A stretch of DNA of 6,765 nt from contig JAFYGL010000172.1 of the NCBI GenBank assembly GCA_017543165.1, forward strand, positions 1 to 6,765. The letters are read 5' to 3'. Positions within the stretch are counted from its first letter, which is position 1, and each line of letters begins with the position of its first letter. The translations under genes and the position numbers were made by a program. The notes under the pieces were generated by a model. It was not told the origin of the DNA, ran no database searches, and saw only the letters and a program-made list of their open reading frames with translations. This stretch comes from Victivallales bacterium. GTDB taxonomy: Bacteria > Verrucomicrobiota > Lentisphaeria > Oligosphaerales > Oligosphaeraceae. Positions 1 through 5,532 of this stretch are shown piece by piece.

Positions 1-31
1 GTTTTTTCTATCATATTCAAGTCAATTCCCT

Positions 32-83
32 AAAAAAACTCGCCAACTTTGAAAGTGCTGGGGATGCCGCATGAGGGCGAGTT
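32..83 (-). terminator. Branched intrinsic terminator after the 269-aa gene
   Basis: Read on the minus strand, AACTCGCC (83-76) pairs perfectly with GGCGAGTT (44-37), an 8-bp stem that runs directly into seven T residues (38-32). The 31-base loop can fold again: ACTTTCAAAGT forms a 5-bp hairpin and ATGCGGCAT a weak 3-bp one, so the structure may be branched rather than a simple hairpin. It starts about 20 bases after the stop codon of the upstream minus-strand gene, the expected place for rho-independent termination. The large loop is atypical, but the stem plus T-run is convincing. Confidence 0.7.
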
Positions 84-103
84 ATGATGCCCACTGTGCT
101 GCC

Positions 104-913
104 TTACGCCAGTATTTCCTTGATTTTGGCCCGCATCGCGGCGATGGTGCAGATAGAGGCGCGCGGATAGAATGGCAGCCTGCCTGTCCGGCGCAGAATT
201 GCGGCGTATTTTGCATTGAAGGTGTGGCGTGCGGAGATGAACTGTCCCCAGAAGCCATAATGCCACATGACGTCTTCATTTGGCGGCTGCATATTGTCAA
301 ACCACTCTTGGGGGAAGAGAGCCAGCCATTTGGGGTTCTGGTTTAGCCAGGTGCTGGTGCGGATCTGTTTTGCGCCAAGTTTCCGCTCCACGGCGTCCAG
401 CATTGTGAGGAAGCACTGTGGCAGGTATTCCCTGTCTGTGAAGATTGACTTTGGGGAGACCATGTTTGCGATGTGGAAGACGACGGTCTTGTTTTCTGCG
501 TCAAGGAGGTGGTCTTCGTGTTTGAGACTTCCGCACCCGCCAGCCAGGTATGCCTTTTGCACCGAATCATCCAGGTAATCCCGTTCGCAGCGGGCGTCCA
601 GCGAGGGCTTGAATACCTGGAATGCCTGTTCCTCGAAGGCCGCGCAATTGTCCTTGCAGTCATTGTAGATGGCTTCAGCCGCATTTTCCAGTTTTAGCCA
701 TGGCGCCTCGTCAAAATGCAGTTCCACAGGATTGAGGGTGCCTGGATTTTCATCGCATTTCCTGTAGATGTCCACCCTTCTTCGCAAGGCTGCCTTGAAT
801 GTCTCCTCTGGATGTCCCTTCAGCCAATTATGCAGGAAAAACAATTTCAGCCTGACAATCTGGTAAAGGTAATCCCTGTGCTCTTCCAATGTGTGGTCTA
901 TGGGGGCGCTCAT
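104..913 (-). CDS. Conserved-looking hypothetical protein, 269 aa, family not recognised
   Basis: I do not recognise this family and assign no function. The product is a soluble-looking 269-residue protein with no signal peptide and no membrane segment. The N-terminal third is helical and charged (residues 1-60). The middle holds scattered Cys and His (C86, C90, C109, C127, H132, H135) with a GGCGSLKHEDH stretch at about 125-135. The C-terminal third is rich in aromatics and arginine (WLNQNPKWLALFPQEW about 189-204, MWHYGFWGQF about 216-225, RTGRLPFYPRAS about 242-253), a dense motif pattern that suggests a real conserved fold. The ATG start is supported by AGGAG (923-919) five bases upstream. 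It ends in TAA and is followed by an intrinsic terminator. It is divergent from a sodium:solute symporter across 181 bases, so a link to the transported solute is possible but only inferred. An overlapping frame on the same strand lacks its own start signal and looks like a shadow. Confidence 0.85.
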   Translation of the reverse strand: MSAPIDHTLEEHRDYLYQIVRLKLFFLHNWLKGHPEETFKAALRRRVDIYRKCDENPGTLNPVELHFDEAPWLKLENAAEAIYNDCKDNCAAFEEQAFQVFKPSLDARCERDYLDDSVQKAYLAGGCGSLKHEDHLLDAENKTVVFHIANMVSPKSIFTDREYLPQCFLTMLDAVERKLGAKQIRTSTWLNQNPKWLALFPQEWFDNMQPPNEDVMWHYGFWGQFISARHTFNAKYAAILRRTGRLPFYPRASICTIAAMRAKIKEILA

Positions 914-950
914 TTTTTCTCCTGTTTATGTTTGATTTCAAATGCGCCTA

Positions 951-978
951 ATTATAATTGGCAAGCATGATTCTGCAA
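951..978 (-). promoter_or_regulatory. Candidate promoter of the 269-aa gene
   Basis: On the minus strand a perfect -10 hexamer TATAAT (956-951) lies 16 bases after TTGCAG (978-973), which matches the -35 consensus mainly in its TTG. The predicted start falls near 944, giving a leader of about 30 bases that contains the AGGAG site. The -10 is part of AATTATAATT, which is palindromic and could be read on either strand, but only the minus orientation has a gene at a sensible distance. The -10 is strong and the -35 weak. Confidence 0.45.
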
Positions 979-1016
979 GAAAATACCTCAAAAAACAAAA
1001 AAATGGCGATAGTTGT

Positions 1017-1045
1017 TTGAAATATTCAGGATGTGCTTGTAAAAT
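1017..1045 (+). promoter_or_regulatory. Candidate sigma70-type promoter of the symporter gene
   Basis: TTGAAA (1017-1022) and TAAAAT (1040-1045) are separated by exactly 17 bases, close to the housekeeping consensus (TTGACA-17-TATAAT). Transcription would begin near 1052 and leave a roughly 43-base AT-rich leader ending in the GAGGAG ribosome binding site. About 40 bases separate this site from the -35 of the opposing promoter, so the two promoters stand back to back and could share a regulator. I saw no clear operator palindrome between them. Confidence 0.5.
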
Positions 1046-1082
1046 AAGGCAAATTTTTTGTTTAAAAACGAGGGTTTAACAA

Positions 1083-1088
1083 GAGGAG
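1083..1088 (+). promoter_or_regulatory. Ribosome binding site that fixes the GTG start of the symporter
   Basis: GAGGAG (1083-1088) ends six bases before the GTG at 1095. No ATG lies at a comparable spacing in this frame, and the residues after the GTG (SWFDWLIVVVPIIF) begin the expected first membrane helix. This site therefore decides for the GTG start. Confidence 0.75.
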
Positions 1089-1094
1089 AACATT

Positions 1095-3419
1095 GTGTCT
1101 TGGTTTGACTGGCTTATTGTTGTCGTGCCCATTATCTTCGTCTATTGCGTGGGCATTTACTGTATGCGTTTTGTAAGAGGCGTGGCTGACTTCCTGGCGG
1201 CGGGCCGAGTGTGCGGCAGATATGTGCTGTGCGTGGGCGATGTGGCGAACGCCTTGTCAATCATAGGAATGGTGTCATACATCGAGATACACTACCGAAC
1301 AGGCTTTGCTCTTGCGTTCTGGTCGTCCATCATGACGCCATTGGGCATTTTCATGGGTCTGATGGGCTTCTTCACATACCGTTTCAGGGAAACACGCGCA
1401 TTGAGCCTGGGCCAGTTCCTGGAAATGCGCTACAGCCGCGGCGTCCGCATCTTTGCATCGGGCTTGCGCTCCGTGGCTGAAATGCTGGCGAACATGATCA
1501 TGCCCGCCATCGCCGCCCGCTTCTTCATCTATTTCTGGAATCTGCCCAGCCACTTCAATTTCCTGGGACTGCATATCAACACCTTTGTCTTCCTCTGCTT
1601 CTTCTTCCTTACCATAGCAATCTCGCTTATCTGCATGGGCGGCACCCTTATCCTTGTCATCACGGACGCTGTCCAGGGCATGTTCTGCTATCCGATTCTT
1701 GCCATCTTCATCATCTACATCATGTGCAAGTTGTCCTGGAGCAATGAAATCCTGCCAGTCATGATGGACCGCGCACCAGGCGAGAGTTTCCTGAACCCAT
1801 TTGACTTGAGCAAACTCAGGGACTTCAACCTGTTCCAACTTTGCGTCACATTCATGGCCACCATCCTGCATCGCGGCAGTTGGATTGGCGCAGGCACCTC
1901 CACTGCGGCAAAGACGCCCCACGAGCAGAAAATGGCGAATCTGCTGGGCACATTCCGCTCTGGCGCCGTCACCATCCTGTACATATTGATAGCAATCTTC
2001 GTGCTGACGACGCTCAACCACAAGAACTATGCCATCGAGGCCCGCGAAATACGCCAGAAACTCAGCCAGAAGGTGGCCAATGAGGTCATTAAAGACGAAA
2101 AGCAACGTGCACAAGTCATGGCGGACATTGCGCAGATACCCGAACTCAGGCACGAAATCGGAAAGGACGAACCCCTTAGCCAGAAGAAGAATCTGGACAC
2201 GGTTTACCTGGACGCGGCGCAGAAGACTTTGTCTGGCTCGCCTGAGAACAACAAGAACTTCCAGAAGTTCCGCACATTGTTCAATCAGCTGATGGACGCA
2301 GAGGTCCTGCGCAAATACCTGCCGCCAGGATTGGCTGGATTGTTCGCGTTGCTGATGGTGCTGGCAATGATTTCAACGGACGATACACGAATCTTCAGTG
2401 CAACACTTACCATCGCGCAGGACTGCATCCTGCCCTTCAAGAAGAAGCAGTTCACACCAAAGCAGCACATCTGGATGATACGCATAGTTGCCATTTGCGT
2501 TGGCATAATCTTCATCTGCGGCTCGTCCTTCATGTCCCAGATGGACTACATCAGCTTGTTTGTCAGCATGGTGTGCAGCCTGTGGATGGGGGGCTGCGGC
2601 CCTGTCATGCTGTTCGGCTTGTACAGCCGCTTCGGCACCACGGCAGGCGCCTGGACCTCCTTGCTCTCAGGAATGGTAGTGTCTGGCTTCACCATATTCC
2701 TGCAGCGCGGCTGGGCTGGCATCGTATATCCCTGGCTGGAGAAGCATGAACTCGTGGAGGGCGTCGGCAATTTCCTGACTATGGTTTCCAAGCCCTTCAA
2801 CCCATACATCCTCTGGGAAATGAACCCAGTCAAATGCCCCATCAATTCGTATGAATTCTATTTCATGACCATGGTGATAAGCCTGACGCTGTACTGCCTG
2901 GTCTCATGGCTCACCCTGAAGGAGCCTTTCAATCTGGACAGGATGCTGCACCGCGGAATATACAATGTGGACGGCGAGAAGAAGGCTCAGGACAAGTGGA
3001 CAATCAAGACCGTGTTCCGCAAAATCATCGGCATCACCCCCGAATACACCACTGGCGACAAGGTCATTGCATGGAGCGTATTCAGCTACAGCCTGGTCTA
3101 TGGCTTCGGCATCATGTTCCTGGCAACCTGCATATCCAACCTGATACATCCGTGGCTGCCTGAATCCTGGGGACTGTATTTCCACATCAAGTTCCTCACC
3201 GTGCCATGCGCAATCGCCTCGTTCTGCACGTTCTTCTTCTTCATCATGGGCCTGAGAGACCTGATACAGCTCTTCAAGGATTTGAGCAAGCGCAAGGTCA
3301 ATGACCTGGACAACGGCACCGTCAGCGGCAATGTGTCCATAGTTGACCAGGCCGCATTTGAAAAGGTGGAGCACGAAAAGGGCTCCAAGTCCGAGGTAAA
3401 GGAAGACATTCAGAAGTAG
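1095..3419 (+). CDS. Sodium:solute symporter (SSS family), 774 aa, with ~100-aa hydrophilic insertion
   Basis: Integral inner-membrane transporter of the solute:sodium symporter family (LeuT-fold, relatives of SglT, PutP and PanF), predicted to take up an organic solute with Na+. The substrate cannot be read from the sequence. It shows the first helix at about 5-24, the family-typical ADFLAAGR loop (31-38), a helix-2 stretch ANALSIIGMVSY (51-62), the SLGQFLEMRYSRGVR segment before helix 4 (104-118), GGTLILVITDAVQG (182-195) and a PGLAGLFALLMVLAMIST helix (411-428). The STDDTRIFSA stretch after it occupies the place of the conserved Ser/Thr-rich sodium-site helix. Further helices follow at about 458-476, 485-508, 515-535, 587-605, 655-680 and 697-720. 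At 774 residues it is well above the roughly 500 typical of the family. The excess is a charged, helix-prone insertion at about 308-408 and an extended C-terminus with a hydrophilic tail (721-774). Start is GTG with a good ribosome binding site; stop is TAG. Confidence 0.92.
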   Translation: MSWFDWLIVVVPIIFVYCVGIYCMRFVRGVADFLAAGRVCGRYVLCVGDVANALSIIGMVSYIEIHYRTGFALAFWSSIMTPLGIFMGLMGFFTYRFRETRALSLGQFLEMRYSRGVRIFASGLRSVAEMLANMIMPAIAARFFIYFWNLPSHFNFLGLHINTFVFLCFFFLTIAISLICMGGTLILVITDAVQGMFCYPILAIFIIYIMCKLSWSNEILPVMMDRAPGESFLNPFDLSKLRDFNLFQLCVTFMATILHRGSWIGAGTSTAAKTPHEQKMANLLGTFRSGAVTILYILIAIFVLTTLNHKNYAIEAREIRQKLSQKVANEVIKDEKQRAQVMADIAQIPELRHEIGKDEPLSQKKNLDTVYLDAAQKTLSGSPENNKNFQKFRTLFNQLMDAEVLRKYLPPGLAGLFALLMVLAMISTDDTRIFSATLTIAQDCILPFKKKQFTPKQHIWMIRIVAICVGIIFICGSSFMSQMDYISLFVSMVCSLWMGGCGPVMLFGLYSRFGTTAGAWTSLLSGMVVSGFTIFLQRGWAGIVYPWLEKHELVEGVGNFLTMVSKPFNPYILWEMNPVKCPINSYEFYFMTMVISLTLYCLVSWLTLKEPFNLDRMLHRGIYNVDGEKKAQDKWTIKTVFRKIIGITPEYTTGDKVIAWSVFSYSLVYGFGIMFLATCISNLIHPWLPESWGLYFHIKFLTVPCAIASFCTFFFFIMGLRDLIQLFKDLSKRKVNDLDNGTVSGNVSIVDQAAFEKVEHEKGSKSEVKEDIQK

Positions 3420-3426
3420 TCTTGCC

Positions 3427-3460
3427 AAAAACACACCGCCCTAAGGGGCGGTAGTTTTTT
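3427..3460. terminator. Bidirectional intrinsic terminator between convergent genes
   Basis: ACCGCCC (3435-3441) pairs with GGGCGGT (3446-3452) in a perfect 7-bp GC-rich stem with a TAAG loop. On the plus strand it is followed by AG and six T (3455-3460), 16 bases after the symporter stop codon. On the minus strand the same stem is followed by GTG and five T (3431-3427), so it can also stop transcription coming from the SGNH hydrolase gene. Convergent genes sharing one two-sided terminator is a common arrangement. Confidence 0.85.
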
Positions 3461-3461
3461 C

Positions 3462-3504
3462 AGGGACCAAAGGGACAACAATTCAATTTGTTTCTTTGGT
3501 CCCT
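3462..3504. repeat. 17-bp hairpin built from GGGACCAAA units
   Basis: AGGGACCAAA (3462-3471) pairs perfectly with TTTGGTCCCT (3495-3504). The stem continues inward with G-C, two G-T, A-T, C-G and two A-T pairs to a 9-base loop (3479-3487), 17 pairs in all. The left arm is itself a near tandem repeat (AGGGACCAA, AGGGACAAC), and the right side continues with a related CCCTTTGTCTCTTT stretch. There is no clean T-run directly after it on either strand. It may reinforce the neighbouring terminator for minus-strand transcripts, stabilise the 3' end of the hydrolase mRNA, or be a copy of a dispersed intergenic repeat. Confidence 0.6.
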
Positions 3505-3530
3505 TTGTCTCTTTCGACTCTGAAATTACA

Positions 3531-4220
3531 TCATCCCTGCAATTTCTTATGCAGGGCGATTGCTGGGAGGAGGTTGTCGTTTTCGACAATTGCCTCGGGA
3601 TGGCAGTCAAAATGCATTGCCAGTTCCACGCCAATGAGCATGTTGCCCAGTTGATTTACATGCATTGCGTTCAAAAGCAGCTTATGACGCAAGACTAGGT
3701 TGCCTGCCTTTGAAAACAGTGCGTTCTGGTCTACAAGATGCACATTCTCCTTTTGAGCCACTAGACGCACTATTTCCATATTTTGCTTGAATGCCTCGGC
3801 GCGCCTGCTGTCCATTTCTGAGTAGTCCATTGCATAATATGTCTGCAGCACGGGGATTGCATCCAGCGTACGCACTTTGCGCACAATTTCCACCATATTC
3901 GCCTCGAACTCTTCGTATGGCACATGTTTTTCAGGGGTTGGATTGCAGTCGTTTCCTCCAAAGGTAATTACAACGCATGCAGGCTTGAAAAACGCCACAT
4001 CCGTATCGAAGCGAGCCAATGCCTCACGGGTATTATTGCCGCTTACGCCTGAATTCACCATTTGGAATTTACGCCCGAAACGCCCGCGCAGGCAGACTTC
4101 CAGTACATCCGCCCAGTGAATGCAAGGCATGTAGCGCTCCGTGTTGGAGGCTCCGAAAACGACGAACATGAAATGCGGCTGTGCCTCAAATGCTTCAATG
4201 ATGTCAGTGAAAAGTTCCAT
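3531..4220 (-). CDS. SGNH/GDSL-family hydrolase (lipase/esterase superfamily)
   Basis: Small single-domain SGNH hydrolase of 229 residues (231 if the in-frame TTG at 4226 is used). Family members are serine esterases acting on acyl groups of lipids, glycans or peptidoglycan; the substrate here is unknown. Counting from the ATG at 4220: block I is VVFGASNT with nucleophile Ser25, block II NSGVSGNNT (about 56-64) supplies the oxyanion Gly, block III FGGNDCNP (about 87-94) carries Asn90, and block V NAMHVNQLGN carries catalytic His187. The residue three before that His is Asn184 rather than the usual Asp, so the acid of the triad is changed or supplied elsewhere. No signal peptide or membrane segment is visible, suggesting a cytoplasmic enzyme. 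I prefer ATG 4220 because its upstream motif then lies at the same 14-base spacing as at prfA; neither candidate start has a Shine-Dalgarno site. Stop is TGA. It lies 192 bases downstream of prfA and is probably transcribed separately. Confidence 0.88.
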   Translation of the reverse strand: MELFTDIIEAFEAQPHFMFVVFGASNTERYMPCIHWADVLEVCLRGRFGRKFQMVNSGVSGNNTREALARFDTDVAFFKPACVVITFGGNDCNPTPEKHVPYEEFEANMVEIVRKVRTLDAIPVLQTYYAMDYSEMDSRRAEAFKQNMEIVRLVAQKENVHLVDQNALFSKAGNLVLRHKLLLNAMHVNQLGNMLIGVELAMHFDCHPEAIVENDNLLPAIALHKKLQG

Positions 4221-4234
4221 GTCCAAGGGTGTGT

Positions 4235-4250
4235 TTTATGATTGTCCAGT
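4235..4250 (-). promoter_or_regulatory. Upstream motif shared with prfA; candidate -10 region of the hydrolase gene
   Basis: On the minus strand this reads ACTGGACAATCATAAA and matches the prfA upstream motif ACTGCGCAATCATAAA at 14 of 16 positions. In both genes CATAAA ends exactly 14 bases before the ATG, and no purine-rich ribosome binding site follows. CATAAA shares four of six bases with a -10 hexamer. If it is one, transcripts would start only about 7-8 bases before the ATG. No convincing -35 is seen. The resemblance is direct observation; the promoter role is inference. Confidence 0.4.
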
Positions 4251-4275
4251 GCACCTCATATAGGTGTGCTTTTTT
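4249..4275. promoter_or_regulatory. Operator-like palindrome upstream of the hydrolase gene
   Basis: CACCT (4252-4256) and AGGTG (4262-4266) form an inverted repeat around CATAT. With two G-T pairs the stem extends to eight pairs (4249-4256 with 4262-4269), followed on the plus strand by six T (4270-4275). It could be a regulator site, since it abuts the candidate promoter motif of the minus-strand hydrolase gene. It could also be a plus-strand terminator against antisense transcription, though no plus-strand gene lies just upstream. Confidence 0.3.
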
Positions 4276-4280
4276 CATTT

Positions 4281-4362
4281 ATCCACAGATTGACGCAGAT
4301 TTGCACTGATTTCATTCTGAAAACAGAATGAAATCTATGATAATCTGTGCTAATCTGTGGAT
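4281..4362. repeat. Large inverted repeat (39-base arms, AAAA loop) with ~10-base internal period
   Basis: The left arm 4281-4319 begins ATCCACAGATTGACGCAGAT. The reverse complement of the right arm 4324-4362 begins ATCCACAGATTAGCACAGAT. The arms agree at 32 of 39 positions and are separated only by AAAA (4320-4323), with the 11 outermost and the 11 innermost bases matching perfectly. Each arm is built from decamer-like units in phase (CACAGATTGA, CGCAGATTTG, CACTGATTTC). ATCCACAGATT-type repeats occur dispersed in many bacterial genomes in my recollection, so this is probably one copy of a REP-like or MITE-like family. There is no coding potential. It fills most of the gap between prfA and the hydrolase gene. 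Confidence 0.8.
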
Positions 4363-4412
4363 TAAATATGCACTATTAGTTTATTAAGGGATGAGTGGCA
4401 CGGTCGCGGAGC

Positions 4413-5498
4413 CTATTCGTTCATTAGCATTTCGGTAAAGCGCCTGTCCGCGTCTATGGCGCGTATTTCGCCAAGCAGTTCGTTCAAGTTTCCTTCCATT
4501 ATATTGGTCAGGTCGTAGAGCGTTATTTCAAAACGGTGGTCCGTGACGCGGTTCTGCGGGAAGTTGTAGGTTCTTATGCGTTCGCTGCGGTCGCCAGTGC
4601 CCACCTGCGAGCGGCGTTCGCCAGCGTTCTTCTCGTCTTCCTCACGCTGCTTTATCTCCAGCAAACGGGAACGCAAAATTGTCATGGCGATTTCCTTGTT
4701 GCGGTGCTGGGATTTTTCCTGCTGGCTCGCCACGAACATGCCAGTGGGAATGTGTGTTACGCGCACTGCGGAGTCCGTGGTGTTGACGCACTGCCCGCCG
4801 TGCCCCGAGGCGCGGAACACGTCAATGCGCAGTTCCTCTGGATTCAATTGGAAGTCCACTTCCTCCGCTTCCGCCATGACTGCCACGGTGGCAGTGCTGG
4901 TATGGACGCGCCCCTGCGCTTCAGTCACGGGAATGCGCTGCACGCGGTGCACGCCGCTTTCAAAATGCAGATAACTCCAGGCACCATCGCCAATCACCTT
5001 GAATGACACGCTCTTTATGCCGCCCAGCTGCGTGTCGCTTAAATCCATAAGTTCTGTCTTCCAGCCCTGTATTTCGCAGAAGCGCTGGTACATGCGATAC
5101 AGGTCGCCTGCGAACAAGGCCGCCTCGTCCCCGCCTGCGGCTGGCCGTATCTCCATGATGACATCCTTGCCTTCGTTGGGGTGCATGGGCAGTATCAATG
5201 CCTTGATGTCGCCGTCTAGTTTGCGTATCTTTTCATTGAGGGCCTCCATGTCGCCCTTGATGACTTCCTTGAAATCGGCGTCATCGGTTTCATGGAGCAA
5301 TTCTTCGTTGCCCTGCAAATCCGCCTTTGCCTTGCACATTTCGTCCCATGCGGTCACCAGGTTCTTCAACTTCTGGTATTCCAGGTTCAGTTTGCGATAG
5401 TCACTCTGGGAACCGCTGGCAAAATCAAACACGGATATCGCCCGTTCAACCTCGGAAAGACGGAAGGACGAATTCTTTATGTATGCTTCTAGATTCAT
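4413..5498 (-). CDS. prfA: Peptide chain release factor 1
   Basis: Class I release factor that recognises UAA and UAG in the ribosomal A site and triggers hydrolysis of peptidyl-tRNA. The 361 residues match the usual full length (about 360). An N-terminal helical domain (1-100) is followed by the PCRF region with RPAAGGDEAALFA (118-130). The codon-recognition motif is Pro-Val-Thr (190-192, in QRIPVTEAQGRVHTS), a PxT tripeptide that marks RF1; RF2 would have SPF. The peptidyl-transferase loop GHGGQCVNTTDSAVR carries GGQ at 234-236, with Gln236 the usual methylation target. The gene ends in TAG, a codon only RF1 itself can read. The ATG start has no Shine-Dalgarno sequence (CACACACCTAA precedes it). 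It lies downstream of rpmE, a common bacterial order, but a terminator separates them. prmC, often next to prfA, is absent from this window; the following gene is an SGNH hydrolase. Confidence 0.97.
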   Translation of the reverse strand: MNLEAYIKNSSFRLSEVERAISVFDFASGSQSDYRKLNLEYQKLKNLVTAWDEMCKAKADLQGNEELLHETDDADFKEVIKGDMEALNEKIRKLDGDIKALILPMHPNEGKDVIMEIRPAAGGDEAALFAGDLYRMYQRFCEIQGWKTELMDLSDTQLGGIKSVSFKVIGDGAWSYLHFESGVHRVQRIPVTEAQGRVHTSTATVAVMAEAEEVDFQLNPEELRIDVFRASGHGGQCVNTTDSAVRVTHIPTGMFVASQQEKSQHRNKEIAMTILRSRLLEIKQREEDEKNAGERRSQVGTGDRSERIRTYNFPQNRVTDHRFEITLYDLTNIMEGNLNELLGEIRAIDADRRFTEMLMNE

Positions 5499-5512
5499 TT
5501 AGGTGTGTGGCG

Positions 5513-5528
5513 TTTATGATTGCGCAGT
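5513..5528 (-). promoter_or_regulatory. Upstream motif shared with the SGNH hydrolase; candidate prfA promoter element
   Basis: Reads ACTGCGCAATCATAAA on the minus strand, 14/16 identical to the motif before the hydrolase gene and at the identical 14-base distance from the ATG. prfA needs a promoter here because the rpmE terminator (5596-5636) precedes it. CATAAA is the best -10-like hexamer nearby, with no recognisable -35. Transcription from it would give a nearly leaderless prfA mRNA, in keeping with the missing ribosome binding site. Confidence 0.4.
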
Positions 5529-5532
5529 TGTC

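Noticed and set aside
1275..2153. Long minus-strand open frame (292 codons) opposite the symporter
   Set aside because: It lies wholly antisense to an unambiguous transporter gene, its product is an acidic Asp/Glu/His-rich composition typical of a reverse-complement shadow, and no ribosome binding site or motif supports it.
2904..3434. Minus-strand open frame of 176 codons overlapping the symporter 3' end
   Set aside because: It is antisense to conserved symporter sequence, runs through the terminator hairpin, and has no recognisable domain.
4224..4226. TTG as start codon of the SGNH hydrolase
   Set aside because: It adds only two residues, has no Shine-Dalgarno support, and breaks the exact 14-base spacing shared with prfA. 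ATG at 4220 is preferred, though TTG cannot be excluded.
4281..4362. CRISPR array or tRNA gene
   Set aside because: The repeated units are adjacent, degenerate and without spacers, and the hairpin has no cloverleaf or T-loop signature. It is a simple inverted repeat.
4536..5006. Plus-strand open frame of 156 codons inside prfA
   Set aside because: Release factor 1 is certain on the other strand. The frame's His/Ala/Val-rich translation is a shadow of it.
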